A stretch of 64,000 nt of DNA from Nitzschia sp. DOCU1 (taxonomy: Eukaryota; Bacillariophyta; Bacillariophyceae; Bacillariales; Bacillariaceae): the NCBI GenBank assembly GCA_951394045.1, contig OX595997.1, forward strand, positions 248,001 through 312,000. The letters are read 5' to 3'. Below are positions 1 through 10,099 of this stretch, piece after piece. The position numbers and the translations under genes were made by a program. Under the pieces are notes generated by a model, which did not search any database, was not told the origin of the DNA, and saw only the letters and a list, made by a program, of their open reading frames with translations. Numbering within the stretch: the stretch's first letter is position 1; each line of letters begins with the position of its first letter.

Positions 1-503
1 TGCTTATCTCGCACTCTATCGTTATAGCACGACTGGTGGTGTGCCAATGATGGTTCTTAGAAGGACTACAAATAGACGTTTGTGGTGGGCAACAGCATGG
101 TTGCAGTCGCAAAATGACCGGGCGAGGGCGGGCGTCGCCAGAAATTACATTTTTTCAAACGGTCCTGCAAACACACCGGGAGAAGGCAAGGCGAATGGCC
201 GCAGGAGAGACCGACGTACCGTCCGTTTGACTCCTCCGAGCAAAAGTGGCGCTAAGACGACCGTCTAAAATTCAGGAATAACAAATGCATTATCAGCTGG
301 TGCTGTATTCAATGTCAAAGTTTTTCGAATATTTACAATCATGAGGTATGCATGTTAGTCATGGCGTGATCACCAAGAAGAAGGCCATGACTTAGTTCCT
401 TATCGGCTCTTTCGTTTGCTGAATGAATCTTGTTGCTAGTAGCCGCTCGTTTTCCTGATTTCAAAACGCGCTTGGTTGTCAATGATGTTTGGAAGAAATA
501 ACC
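1..503. other. Intergenic, left edge of window
   Basis: No supported gene. The only open frame (from 41, plus strand) starts at GTG, is 75 codons long and has no recognisable family or targeting signal. The right part is the 3' flank of the minus-strand DUF1279 gene. Confidence 0.5.
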
Positions 504-1025
504 CTATGGTGAGTCTTCGGCTTCAGGTTCGGGCTCTTTTCCAATAAGCTTGGCGACCACAGGCGTTAATAGAACAGTTGGTGGGAATCGGATTGGGCTT
601 GCAGCTTTGTGGGCGGCATATGCAATGGCGAAGGTGCCGGCCTTATCGGCAGCATCTGAAGTTTGAATTCCAACTTTTTCGAGAAGTGCACCAACATCCA
701 CTCCGTTGTCGACCAAAACGTAGCAAATGGCAAAGCTGACAATCGCCAACGGGGTGGAAGTTGCAAGGTATGCAATTCCGTACTTCTTCAGCAAAGATTT
801 TGCAGATTCACCGTCCTTTTCTTTTGCAGCCTGGGCCAAACCAATTTCCAAGCCATACTTCTTTGTCGTCTCCTCCACATTGGGCTTTTCTTCTGTGAGC
901 ACAAACAGCGAGCTATCCTGTCGTCCCGCCAAGACTGCGTGTGCCGACCGCACACGTGGCTGAAAGGAAGTAGAGACAGCCAGAAAGCTACACAAAAGAA
1001 GCAAGGGGGTTCGATAGGAACGCAT
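504..1025 (-). CDS. DUF1279 (FAM210-like) membrane protein, probably plastid-targeted
   Basis: A single-exon gene of 173 codons. I start it at the ATG at 1025; the longer frame to 1055 begins with TTG. The N-terminus is a short basic stretch, a Leu-rich hydrophobic core (residues 8-20) and an STSF-QP junction, which matches the diatom signal peptide plus Phe-at-plus-one pattern for plastid import (inference). The C-terminal half (about residues 75-165) has the DUF1279 layout: KKYG(I/L)AYLATS, a hydrophobic segment, DVGALLEK, then AGTFAIAYAAHK and a second hydrophobic stretch with PxR(F/I)PPTVLLTPVVA. DUF1279 proteins such as FAM210A/B are small membrane proteins of organelles with poorly defined function. 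The tail is acidic. The family call is fairly firm; plastid rather than mitochondrial location is less so. Confidence 0.8.
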   Translation of the reverse strand: MRSYRTPLLLLCSFLAVSTSFQPRVRSAHAVLAGRQDSSLFVLTEEKPNVEETTKKYGLEIGLAQAAKEKDGESAKSLLKKYGIAYLATSTPLAIVSFAICYVLVDNGVDVGALLEKVGIQTSDAADKAGTFAIAYAAHKAASPIRFPPTVLLTPVVAKLIGKEPEPEAEDSP

Positions 1026-1523
1026 CTGGTTCGGAAATCTGAAGACCAAAGTCAAAAGTAATGAATGAGTTCGCTTGCAGATGGACCCGGTTATTCAAGT
1101 TCAAAGAAGTGGGAAGAAAACGGATACCGACTGCGTTCACTTTACGGGTGATGTCGCGTTTGGTAGATTTTGTCCAGCCATCTCCTCTCTTGGAGGATGA
1201 TGACATGCGTCAGCGCGTCAGGCAACCCGATATATCGAACCCGTCGCATTGAAGTTCCGTGATACCGGTGAAATTTGACTAAATTGACTGTTTTCTTTTG
1301 TCGGAATCTACAGTATCCTGTCCCGGTCTCGCTATTCCCGTTGTGAAGTATCTCACAGCAAAGTCAGTCGAAAGTCTATCGGTACGAAGTAGCTGGACTG
1401 ACTGCCATGCAGTAACTACTGTACGGTGGGACTCGGAGGCTTTGTGCTCCTCACAAAATTGCTGAATCCGCCTACCCAGCCAGAGAAAAGCATTAAGATT
1501 TCCGTCAATAATATTTTGCTAGT
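1026..1523. other. Intergenic between DUF1279 5' end and PP2C 3' end
   Basis: Holds the upstream region of the DUF1279 gene and the 3' flank of the PP2C gene. A short tandem AGTTT/TTTAG run (about 1520-1539) overlaps the PP2C stop codon. No ORF here is convincing. Confidence 0.5.
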
Positions 1524-3233
1524 TTAGTTTAGTTTAGTGACGACGGGCAATTGCGCATGTTCGGTTTTCCAAAGGTCGGGTAATTTTACAACCAAAGCAG
1601 TAATGTCATCCCTATAGTCTCCCTCTTCCTCGTGCCACTTTGCCGCCGCTGCTTCGATAAGGGACTGGCATGCTCGGGTGGCTCCACGATCTAGGTTTGC
1701 AGCCACAATCTTGACTGCCTCTTCCGAGGAAACAAACTCCCACACGCCGTCAGTTGCAAAGATGACAAATTCGTCTTCTGGTGCGACGACATGAACGCTC
1801 ACCACTGGCTCGGCAATCACCCCAATTTTCTTGACAGCATGATCCCCAATGCTGCGAGCCATTGCCAGGCCAATTTGAGTGCAATCAGGATCCAACCAAA
1901 CACGCGCAGATAGCCCAGGTTCTGGAGGTGGCGAGACAAACCCTCCCATCTTTTCTATTCTGGCCTGTTCCTCAGGCAGGTCTGGATTCTGGTCCTGTGT
2001 CAAGTCCAATGCGGTATAGCTCCCTTGCGGAGATCTTCTAGCTAAAACTGCTCTAGAGTCCCCGGCGTTCGCCAAAACAAGCTTTTGATCCCGAAGCAAT
2101 GCGACGCAAGCAGTTGTCCCCGCATAAAGAGGTTCGATCAACGCCTCTTCTTTCAGCGACTCGTCTACACCCAAAAACGTTTCTTTGAATGCCTTCTCAA
2201 TATCGTTATCAAAATCATTGTGCTTCTCTAGCCTGCGTTGTACCTCATGCAGTGCAAACTGTGCCACGAGTTCACCTCCTTGACCATGCCCTGCAACAGT
2301 AAAACAAGAGTCAGCACAAGACTCCCTACTGCACATTTGAAGAATCAGAATTCAAACAGTCTTACCGTCATAAACCGCAAACAAGGCCGTCCTGGCACAG
2401 TTCCCATACGGGAATGCCACTCCTCCCCGATCTTGATTGATCTTGGCAGCAGTAGTTGGCTTGTCAGGGTCGACATCAGCTGGTTTTGTTTTAGCTGATG
2501 CATCAACCCATTCGCTGTCTTCCTCGTCTTCCAGGACGTATTCATCATCGTAGATCGGTTCAACACCATGGCACGAAAACGTCCCTACAATATCTCGTGG
2601 GAAAGGAAGCTTTCTTTCGTCCTCGTGTAAGTGCCTAGTGTGTCGCTTCTTCCATTTAGGCTGCTGTTCTGCCGTGAGCATTGCGTCGATGGTCGGCCGT
2701 TGAGGAGGGGCTGACTTTTGCCGGTATAGTTGGTGCACTGAGGGCGACGGTGGTGGATGGGCCAAAAGTTCTGCTGCGTGCACCGTCCTCGATTGAAGCC
2801 TTTCCTGGCCAGGTTCGAACGAACTCTGCGAGGCATCTGATGCTCGTCGTCGACGCTGATATGGCGGTTCCGGCACATCTTCTTGGGCTCCATTTTCTTC
2901 CCTATTGTGCGTCAGCGACAGGCGCCGTTTTCTAAACGAATGGGCCTTTTCATCCCCGTTGGTGTCATGGGCCTGGCCCTGGTCTGTGGTTGCTTCCCCC
3001 TGATCTTCCATCTTCTCAGGTTTTGGTTCGATAAAAGACGCTTGGAATTCGAATGGGTCGTCGTCAACCTCTCCGCTCTCCTGATTTTGTTCCGCTTCAT
3101 CTTTGTCCTTTCCCTCGGCGAGTTGGCGTAAATTCGTTAAACTTAATCTTCTTTTACGAAAAGTGTGGCTTTTGTCTTTATGATCTTCTCCGTCATCGGC
3201 GTTTGCCGTGGGTTCGAGATTTGTGGAATTCAT
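1524..3233 (-). CDS. PP2C-type Ser/Thr protein phosphatase with disordered N-terminal half
   Basis: Two exons: 3233-2366 and 2290-1524, with a 75-nt GT-AG intron (2365-2291) that falls inside the DGHG metal motif. The product is 544 aa. Residues 1-270 are charged and low complexity, with repeated RKRRLSL(T) segments that look like phosphorylation or basic docking sites. The PP2C (PPM) catalytic domain fills about 275-535 and shows the classical motifs in order: FAVYDGHGQGG, TTACVALL, ANAGDSRAVL, LTQDQNPD, MARSIGDHAVK, FVIFATDGVWEF and YRDDITALVV. The Asp residues that bind the two Mg/Mn ions (DGHG, ATDG, RDD) are all present, so it should be active. The substrate is unknown. It is transcribed divergently from DPM3, with about 600 bp between the two starts. 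Confidence 0.93.
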
Positions 3234-3826
3234 GACCCTGAAGTCGGTATGCTAGGTCCACCAAACTGGACCTGCTAGAAAAATATTGTCACACCTTCGC
3301 TGCGTGGTTATTTGTGTTCTGCATCAAATGCGAGAAATGAATCTCCTATAGCTGGGGCAAATGGCGAGTTGAATACTCGAAATGGCAATAGCCCTGGCCT
3401 TTATTACCTGGTTCTACTCTGACCGCCTAATATGGCACCCCGTTCGTGGAGGATAGTCGTCGACAAGCAGGGACTTGGTTTGTGGTGGAGTTGCTCCTAG
3501 TGTATTGTCTGGCCCCATTCATCCATCGGTCTCGATGATGGATGGAGCGGTCGGTGTCCCAAAAAGTGGTCATTTGTCGCGTTGTAGCGATGTTGGGCCT
3601 TATTGACATTTTCAAAAAAATTGTCGACAAATCTGATTGTCTCCACGTGGAGATTTCTGATTTTTAGTAAGCCGGCTTCAAGGAAGCCTTGGAACGGGCC
3701 GGCGCCCAATGCCGCCGTGTCCTCTGTCACGGGAGGCGATGTGGTCACATCTCCTCTCGTTCTTTATCGACATGAAGTAACTTGAGCAAAGGACCATTAG
3801 ATCGCCTTACTAACTATCCTATCGTC
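3234..3826. other. Divergent intergenic region, PP2C / DPM3
   Basis: Probably carries both promoters. Overlapping short frames on both strands start at non-ATG codons or match nothing I recognise. No repeat was seen. Confidence 0.5.
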
Positions 3827-4087
3827 ATGCTCCGTTTTCAACTTTTTCTTTCGATCGGAGTAGTGTTTGTTGCCGTCTGGTACTCCGCGCTTCAGGTTTT
3901 TGATAGTCCGCTCGTTCTCTACGCTCCTGTATGGGCGATCCTGCTCCTGGGCGTCTACGCTGTGGCGTCGATCGGTATCGGTCTAGCAAACTTCAAAGAC
4001 ACACCCGAGGCGGCGGCAGAAATCGAACGCCAAGTTGAGGAAGCAAGGACTGCTATGATGAAGAGAGGTATTATCAAGAAAGACTGA
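3827..4087 (+). CDS. DPM3: Dolichol-phosphate mannosyltransferase subunit 3
   Basis: A small protein of 86 aa from the ATG at 3827; the frame also extends upstream to a TTG. Two hydrophobic helices (about residues 4-21 and 29-52) are followed by a short cytosolic tail. The end of helix 2 and the tail, YAVASIGIGLANFKDTPEAA then QVEEARTAMMKRGI, match the conserved DPM3 signature (Y-x-h-G-h-G-hh-x-F-x-D, then Q-hxEAR--L--RG). DPM3 tethers and stabilises the catalytic subunit DPM1 at the ER membrane, where dolichol-phosphate-mannose is made for N-glycosylation, GPI anchors and O-mannosylation. The length is close to the human protein (92 aa). It is a natural partner of the GPI-anchored-looking proteins that follow, but nothing in the sequence shows co-regulation. 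Confidence 0.88.
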   Translation: MLRFQLFLSIGVVFVAVWYSALQVFDSPLVLYAPVWAILLLGVYAVASIGIGLANFKDTPEAAAEIERQVEEARTAMMKRGIIKKD

Positions 4088-4898
4088 GCGCGGCCCAAAA
4101 TTAGGGGCCCACAGTCACCAACACAAGTACCAATGACGGGATAGTCATGGACGAAATCCCCGGTTGGAGTTTTGTTCTTTTCTTCGCGAGACCGGATTAA
4201 GACTAAGGTTTCCGAGGGCCACTCATGGCTTATCATCGATCCTCCAATTAATTGGATCATTGTTGATACTAGTGAGGAGCTTGAGGGCTTCTCCCACAGG
4301 ATAGTTCGTTGCTTGCTTGCTTCCTTCTCAGTAACCAACATCGGCGAAATGCAGAATTTCACTTGGACGGTGAAAATAGCAGAACTTTTCAAATTATATG
4401 GTATTCCTAGCAGATTTCGAATCACAGGGATGCCTCAAGAGGTCAACACGCACCGTTAGGCCGCGCTGATTACGCAAATGGCCATCTCACCATCCTAGCT
4501 GTATAACTAGAAATTGTTGCCATGTTACTTTGAGCTACCGGTAGAATGATTCGAGAGCAGTGTACAGGTAGGTCCCATGTATTTCAATCACAAAACTCTC
4601 TCACAAGTATCCTAGCGGCGGTACTCTTTTGATTTAGTCCACTTAGTCAATTTGGGGCATCTTGCTTCGGGGATCGCGGCATCCTTCGTGATTCGGAGAA
4701 AGGTTCCCAGAATTCCCACCTTGTTTGTATTAATAAAACCCAAGCCTCTTTGGGACCTACAGCAGAGGGCCTCTCTGATTTTGCACCCCCCACCCCACCG
4801 GATCAAATTTGGGGCTGGTGACAGTGAGTGTGCTCGTTTAATCAGCAGTCAGTGTCAACAAAACAAACCATTTGGAACTCCCTCTGACTGCCAGAACC
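4088..4898. other. Intergenic, no supported gene
   Basis: Open frames of 95 and 156 codons on opposite strands (4172-4459 and 3955-4425) overlap each other. The first starts at TTG; neither resembles a family. A 14-bp perfect palindrome centred on AATTAATT lies at 4243-4256. Confidence 0.45.
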
Positions 4899-5834
4899 AT
4901 GACATTTACTAGAGGTATCTTCGTGGCTTTCCTCGCGTCGCAGGTTGGCGGGGTTGGGGCTCAATGCATGATGTGCCCCGACGGCTCTAAAGATCTGCAA
5001 TACCCCGATCGGATTGTTCCATTTTTCAACCTAGACGGAGGTAACGCCAACCCTTCGTGTCAGGAAGTGGCAGATGCGGGCGAAGCTGCAGATCCAGCGA
5101 ATATCGACTGCAGCCTTGTTCAAGCGCAGGCGGGTTATTGCGGATGCAATGGGGTCGCACCGGAAGGAAAATGCAATTTTTGCCCCAATGGCGCAGAACC
5201 GGCGAACGTGGATTTGGTGGCACCTTCCAATGATGTGTGCGGTGATCTTTTCACGTACATTGAGTTTCTGGACGAAGATGGTTGCAATTCAAATCGGTTC
5301 AAGTCCATGCAAGGGCTTGGATATATCTGTGGGTGCCCGGGTGTGGAAGCCCAATGCTCTCTCTGCCCAGATGGCTCTGACCCTCCCTTGCTTGATAAAG
5401 CAGCGGCCCCAACAGGAGAGACCTGCAGAGACCTGGTTAAGATTATCGGGTCATATACTGCCGATGTGTGTGTTGATGATGATACGACGGTCTTTGTGAC
5501 TGCCGCTCGATGTGGGTGCGAAGGCTCCGAATTTCCTGTCTGCAGTGTGCAGCAGAACACGCATTTATGCACTCATGAGTTATTGGATACTGCTATTGAC
5601 CAGGATTGTGAGTGTTACAGCTTCTGCGACGGGGAATTTTTTACCTGCCATGACTTCCCGGGTGGTCTTCTGAATGCGCAATTGTGCAGCGGCGTACCAG
5701 TCAGCGGCTGTAACAGGGCTGTTGCGAACAGCGGGGAATCGTCGGCTGCCGATTTCTTGCAATCAAGCCACGCTTTGCTTTCTACCCTCGCTTTAGCAGC
5801 AGCTGTTCTACCGTTGCAAATGGACCTGTTGTAA
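4899..5834 (+). CDS. Secreted Cys-rich repeat protein, possible GPI anchor
   Basis: Starts at the ATG at 4899; the frame to 4872 begins with TTG. The product is 311 aa. A signal peptide (about residues 1-20) is followed by at least three copies of a module of roughly 65 residues: CxxCPDG or CxxCPNG, an acidic/Pro stretch, a central Cys (SCQEV, VCGDL, TCRDL), and a closing CGC. A fourth, divergent Cys-rich unit follows. The C-terminus is a hydrophobic stretch (LLSTLALAAAVLPLQ) after small residues, compatible with a GPI signal (inference). The same CxxC-(P/G) module occurs in the convergent gene at 6401-7006. No enzymatic family is recognised; an extracellular or frustule/cell-surface role is a guess from the secretion signal only. 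Confidence 0.75.
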   Translation: MTFTRGIFVAFLASQVGGVGAQCMMCPDGSKDLQYPDRIVPFFNLDGGNANPSCQEVADAGEAADPANIDCSLVQAQAGYCGCNGVAPEGKCNFCPNGAEPANVDLVAPSNDVCGDLFTYIEFLDEDGCNSNRFKSMQGLGYICGCPGVEAQCSLCPDGSDPPLLDKAAAPTGETCRDLVKIIGSYTADVCVDDDTTVFVTAARCGCEGSEFPVCSVQQNTHLCTHELLDTAIDQDCECYSFCDGEFFTCHDFPGGLLNAQLCSGVPVSGCNRAVANSGESSAADFLQSSHALLSTLALAAAVLPLQMDLL

Positions 5835-6400
5835 GGGCAGGGAACTGAAGCGTGACTGTTGAGTTGAGTGGACCAACTTTTCTTGCCGTATTTTGGCATT
5901 AGAACATGCTGAAGATGCCGCAGCATATTATTTTAGAGATTGTTGCATTTACCGCAAGCACTCTGGTAGTTTGTTGGAGCATTTAGCTAGCGATGCATAA
6001 ATGCAGTCGATTAAACCCTAACCTACTACTACTAGGTACCCAAACTGAATAGTATTTCCATGTGGAGCAAGCTGCTATTAGCAATGTAACATGGACAACA
6101 AACCACACCTACCGGTAGCTGGTGGATGGAATGCTGCTGTTGCTTCTTCTTAATTACTCATATCCAAATTTGTTACGTCGAGGACTTCTTGTTGCGGGCG
6201 TGCAAACTGCATTCATTGGTAGTCGTCGACGCAGGTAACGAGCTGTCCAATTTCAAGGCGGGTACGTTATTGTGTCTGGAAATGGTAGTTTAGGGATGCT
6301 AATTTTACAACTGACAGTGTAGACACTGTATCGTCAACAAGGCCCTGCTACTACTAGTAGAACGAACATCAAACCATAGATCCACTGTTTCGGCAGCTGA
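5835..6400. other. Convergent intergenic region between two Cys-rich genes
   Basis: Holds the 3' flanks of both neighbours. It has several CTACTAG/CTAGTAG-type runs (near 6022-6035 and 6348-6362) and a TAGCTAGC at 5985. No ORF is supported. Confidence 0.5.
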
Positions 6401-7006
6401 CTACCAAAAGACGTTGAAGAGTGAATGAGCAAGCGCTGTAGCTAGGGCAACCGAAATGATGGCGGTTTGCCCAGCCGAAAAATCGGGAGTCGTAGGCGAC
6501 CTTGTTGGAAAAGGGGTGCGTTCGCTGGTGGGTTCTGGAGAAATGGTTGGTCCATCAGTTGGGCCCATGGTTGGAGATGGAACTGTGTCACAGCCGCAGG
6601 GCTCCTGGGCAATGTCTTGCAGCGTCAGACAGTAAGTTTCATTGAAATCGCCCCTATTTGCGGCATTGTCAAGGTCATCGCAGGTAGTGATACTTTCATC
6701 GCCTGGGATATCAATAGAACCTTCGGGGTCCGTCAAGCGGCCATCGACTCCGCAAATGTTGCAAACGAATGACGTGCAATCACAAGGTTCCTGCATCAGT
6801 GGAACCAGTTCACTGCATTGATCTTCGTTGATGAGTCCTTCATCCCCAAGATCTTGAAGCTCGCCGCATGTCCTGTTTTGTCTACCCGGAATAATGATTA
6901 AGCCATCTCTATCTCCAATCATCATGTCGGGACCGCAGATGTTGCAATATCCATCTGAAGTTCCAGCAAGGACGGAGCTTATCAAAACCAGCAGAGCAAA
7001 TTTCAT
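6401..7006 (-). CDS. Secreted Cys-rich protein with PT-rich stalk and C-terminal hydrophobic tail
   Basis: A 201-aa protein from the ATG at 7006. The signal peptide (1-19) ends near TSDGYC. Two Cys modules follow (about 20-78 and 80-140), each with CNICG, an acidic stretch ending in IPG, TCG(E/D)L or TCDDL, and a closing EPCxC. Residues 143-172 are a Pro/Thr/Ser-rich stalk (TMGPTDGPT, PTRSPTTP), then a hydrophobic C-terminus (AIISVALATALAHSLFNVFW) resembling a GPI signal or single TM. The modules relate it to the 4899-5834 protein, with which it is convergent, so the pair may come from an old inverted duplication. Function unknown; it is most likely displayed on or released from the cell surface. 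Confidence 0.78.
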   Translation of the reverse strand: MKFALLVLISSVLAGTSDGYCNICGPDMMIGDRDGLIIIPGRQNRTCGELQDLGDEGLINEDQCSELVPLMQEPCDCTSFVCNICGVDGRLTDPEGSIDIPGDESITTCDDLDNAANRGDFNETYCLTLQDIAQEPCGCDTVPSPTMGPTDGPTISPEPTSERTPFPTRSPTTPDFSAGQTAIISVALATALAHSLFNVFW

Positions 7007-7460
7007 GTTTTCGAGAAAAGTCTTGATTCGATGTATATGTGATGCTCGGATAGATGTTCCTATGGATATTCAGTATCTGGCCGAACAGAGTGTGACGAAA
7101 AGAGGTTGACATCGACATCCGGAAGTTGTTGGATGGTGGCAGTCGTCGAAGAATTTGTGAGTTCGACAAAAAACCTGCCTTCTCTGTCCGTTGCGACTTG
7201 ATTGGTCCCTATGTAATTTTGTTTCTTTAACCCTTTCAGAGTCACACAACACTAAGTATTTTTATCGACCTGTTCGGCGGCATAATCTCAAATTTTTTCT
7301 GATCCATTTTTTTGATACGACACCCTCCGTCACGCAGGCCGACCGCAAAAAAAGGCGGGGAATTTTTGGGATGCTCTCACTTCCGAATTATTTTTATCCT
7401 TGTCTGCTCCGAAGTATTCGTAGCATCAGGCCCCATCTGGATCCCTGTTGCGTTGATAGT
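7007..7460. other. Divergent intergenic region
   Basis: Between the starts of the Cys-rich protein and the GNAT gene. The GNAT frame stays open back to a TTG at 7191, and an in-frame ATG at 7371 gives an alternative start 30 codons upstream. Confidence 0.45.
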
Positions 7461-8288
7461 ATGGGGCAAGCAAGTTCCACCGTTCTTCAAGAAGCGTTAG
7501 CAAAGTACAAGACGGCAATTTGCCGATCGGACGCTTCTTCTTCGTGTGATTGGATACCAGACCCCGATGTGGACGCCACAAGGCGATTGATTGGTCTATC
7601 GTTTGCTGGTACCGAGACCGCAGTTGGAGAACCCTTTGGAACGTGGAGTCGGAGCCATATCGGAAAATGGTACACGCTGAAAGAGCACGCTTTGTTTGTA
7701 GCATTTGGCATGGGGGTTCCCATCCGAATGGCCTTTGAACAGAATTCGTTGATTCTGGCCAAGTGTCATACTGGGCGACTACAAGCAGAAATGGTAGCGG
7801 CAGGTGTCGTAGTAGAAGTCGACCCCAGAAAAGCAAACACGTGGATTCATTCTCTCTTAGAAGCCTTTGGATTTGTTAGTGCATTGGTCAGGAATGTGCT
7901 GGCAGACGGCGTGCCCAGCTGGAGAACAGTTTATTCCCATTTCTACGAGTTTGCGCACTTTGGTCAGAAAATAACTGCCGCCATGGACTCTGTGCAACCC
8001 CACCATCCACCCGACGTGCATTGGTATGTGTTGGCGATGGGCACGCACCCGCAGCACCAGGGCAAAGGGCATGGCGCAGAAATTATGAACCATATTGGTT
8101 CACTGGCGGATCAGGCGGGCCGCACCTGCTTTTTAGAGTGTGGGGAAACCAATCGTGCCTTTTATGAAAAGCAGGGCTATCGAATAATTGCTACGGAAAC
8201 CGTTCAAGACCCAGTTGATCCAAAGGGCGAACCACTACTGACGTATGCCATGCTTCGGCCGCCCAAGACAAAGTCGAAGGATGATTGA
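7461..8288 (+). CDS. GNAT-family N-acetyltransferase with predicted N-myristoylation
   Basis: I choose the ATG at 7461 (275 aa) because the protein then begins MGQASS, a good N-myristoylation signal (Gly2, Ser6). An ATG at 7371 in the same frame would bury it. The C-terminal 130 residues hold the GNAT fold: HWYVLAMGTHPQHQGKG is the beta4/acetyl-CoA pyrophosphate-binding loop (Q-x-x-G-x-G type, here QHQGKGHGAEI), followed by ADQAGRTCFLECGETN and the closing beta strand FYEKQGYRI. The N-terminal half has no recognised domain. The substrate is unknown; close bacterial and fungal GNATs of this layout are also unassigned. If lipidated, it would act at a membrane face, which is unusual for GNAT enzymes. 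Confidence 0.82.
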   Translation: MGQASSTVLQEALAKYKTAICRSDASSSCDWIPDPDVDATRRLIGLSFAGTETAVGEPFGTWSRSHIGKWYTLKEHALFVAFGMGVPIRMAFEQNSLILAKCHTGRLQAEMVAAGVVVEVDPRKANTWIHSLLEAFGFVSALVRNVLADGVPSWRTVYSHFYEFAHFGQKITAAMDSVQPHHPPDVHWYVLAMGTHPQHQGKGHGAEIMNHIGSLADQAGRTCFLECGETNRAFYEKQGYRIIATETVQDPVDPKGEPLLTYAMLRPPKTKSKDD

Positions 8289-9109
8289 TTAGATTAACAC
8301 AAAGAATGGGGCAGTCTCTGGACAAGGTTATAATTCAAAAAAAGAAAATTCAAAAGTGACTTTGACATTCATCCCCAATCATGACAGCAATCACAAACTT
8401 TCATACAAGTCATGGGCGGATCCAGGCAACTGCGTTTTGGTCAGATCCCCGAACCCAAGACTTCCTCATGAATGGAGGCTATTTCGTTCTGATCGCAAAC
8501 TCAAGGGAAGGGAGAACGACCGCTTCGACAACGACACCAATATTCTTGGAGGCTGTGATGCCTGACGCCCTACATGAAAAAGAGACTACCGGTACCACGA
8601 GCCTCGAGGAAGGAATTGCTTCACCCGGTGGGGACTCACCGACGTCGGCATACACACTGGTGACCGGGCCCGTGAAACTACATGACCTCTGCTCGTCTCG
8701 GCCATTGGAATTTGACTTGCAACCGAAATTAACTCCTGGGCTATTCCTGGGACTCCAGCTTCGCCTCAGGGAAGGGCTGGGAGACGAGAATCCATATCTT
8801 GTTAGGTTAGTAGTAAGCACAACCAATCTACGAAAGGCGGCAGGTGGATAGTCGACAACCGATAGTTGCAAGTCCCACGTTTCTCAATCTCCACTATCGA
8901 AATGTGATGGTGAGAATCATGGGCGCGCAGAACGAGACTTGTGACTCAACTCCCTACCTTTTAGGGAGTGATCTTGAGAGGAAGTCTGCGAACTTAATCT
9001 GTTTGGGGATGGCGAATGGTCCACAAGTATATATTTCTGACCCACTGCTAAAATTTTAACCTTGGCTAGCTAGTATATTACTATCATCTCAAGACGGCAA
9101 AAGTGGTTC
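8289..9109. other. Intergenic, one weak ORF
   Basis: Mostly 3' flank of the GNAT gene and of the minus-strand gene at 9110. CTAGCTAG lies at 9066-9073, 37 bp beyond that gene's stop. The frame at 8381-8851 is listed separately as doubtful. Confidence 0.4.
8381..8851 (+). CDS. Doubtful hypothetical ORF
   Basis: A 156-codon ATG frame with no signal peptide, TM segment, repeat or family resemblance. A 130-codon minus-strand frame (8479-8871) covers the same DNA, so one or both are chance frames. Listed only so that the gap is documented. Confidence 0.15.
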   Translation: MTAITNFHTSHGRIQATAFWSDPRTQDFLMNGGYFVLIANSREGRTTASTTTPIFLEAVMPDALHEKETTGTTSLEEGIASPGGDSPTSAYTLVTGPVKLHDLCSSRPLEFDLQPKLTPGLFLGLQLRLREGLGDENPYLVRLVVSTTNLRKAAGG

Positions 9110-10099
9110 CTAATTCTTGCGCCCTCGACCCGGCTTGTCTTGCGTAAAATCTGACGCCTCGTTCCAATCAAAGTCCCGAAAGTCGTCATCAACAAACCCT
9201 GCATTCGACGGGGACTCTTTGACCTCCTCGTCGCCATCCGCATTAAGAATGAGTCTAGGTCCGTTTGGAGGGATGGGCTTGGGAATATTAACAGGTTCGG
9301 CTTGGGATAAGCCCAGTTCTTGACGCAACCTTTGTTCCTCAAAGCGGCGTCGCTGGCAGTTTTCTGAAAAGGCGATAATTCCCTCCAAGTAGAATGATGC
9401 TGGTGTCTGGTCGCCGCGCGCATTAAGTTTTGTTAGTCGCTGGAATGATGGATTCTCTTCCCTTTTGACTTTTTGAAGCTCCTTGACAATGTCATCGCAA
9501 AGGGCATCTGCCGTCAAGGATCTTCCCTGCACCAGAGGCAACTCAATGAGTTCTTGTCGCATTTTTTCCGTATCTGTGTATGCCATACTCACGGATGCGG
9601 CCATCATTAGACTTAGCACGCTGTCAAACGCAAACCAAATGCTTCGAATGAAGAAATTTCTCGAGCGGGGGAAATCTTTTCGTTGGGCAGTTTGAAATGG
9701 ATTCTTTGCGATGTTCGGATCACTGAGACGATAAGACCCATCTCCAGGTGGAGGCGTCCTATGCTGATGTGGCTGTTGTGCTGCTAGTCTTCGATTGTAG
9801 ACCCACCGAGCAACGTAGATCGGCCCTCTTCGCAGCAAGAAGAAGGTAAACAAGCCTGCAGCAATTCCCTCCTTGATACCCATGCCATTCATTTGTCTGA
9901 ATATCTGCTTTTCATACTCGCCCATCTCATATTTGATCCCTGATTCTTCCGACTGCCGAGTCATGGCTTCTAGTCGTGCAGAGGCGATTCTCTTGAATCG
10001 GTCAAAGAGAAGCATCTCCTCTTTTCTCTCCTTGAGTTGCCTTTGCATTTCCCTGTCGAGCTTGGGCCCCCTCCTGTCGTCGTTGTCGCTGGGGGACAT
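9110..10099 (-). CDS. Hypothetical protein with two membrane segments and coiled N-terminus
   Basis: A 329-aa protein from the ATG at 10099; the two extra upstream codons begin with TTG. Residues 1-70 are highly charged (DDRRGPKLDREMQRQLKERKEE and similar) and likely alpha-helical. A first hydrophobic segment with Gly (GIAAGLFTFFLLRRGPIYVARWVY) lies at about 77-100, and a second (SIWFAFDSVLSLMMAASVSMAY) at about 155-176. Then comes a charged helical region and an acidic tail. The layout resembles small organelle or ER membrane proteins, but I recognise no family. CTAGCTAG lies just past the stop codon. Confidence 0.7.
   Translation of the reverse strand: MSPSDNDDRRGPKLDREMQRQLKERKEEMLLFDRFKRIASARLEAMTRQSEESGIKYEMGEYEKQIFRQMNGMGIKEGIAAGLFTFFLLRRGPIYVARWVYNRRLAAQQPHQHRTPPPGDGSYRLSDPNIAKNPFQTAQRKDFPRSRNFFIRSIWFAFDSVLSLMMAASVSMAYTDTEKMRQELIELPLVQGRSLTADALCDDIVKELQKVKREENPSFQRLTKLNARGDQTPASFYLEGIIAFSENCQRRRFEEQRLRQELGLSQAEPVNIPKPIPPNGPRLILNADGDEEVKESPSNAGFVDDDFRDFDWNEASDFTQDKPGRGRKN

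Noticed and set aside
41..268. 75-codon frame near the left edge
   Set aside because: GTG start and no recognisable sequence; may be chance.
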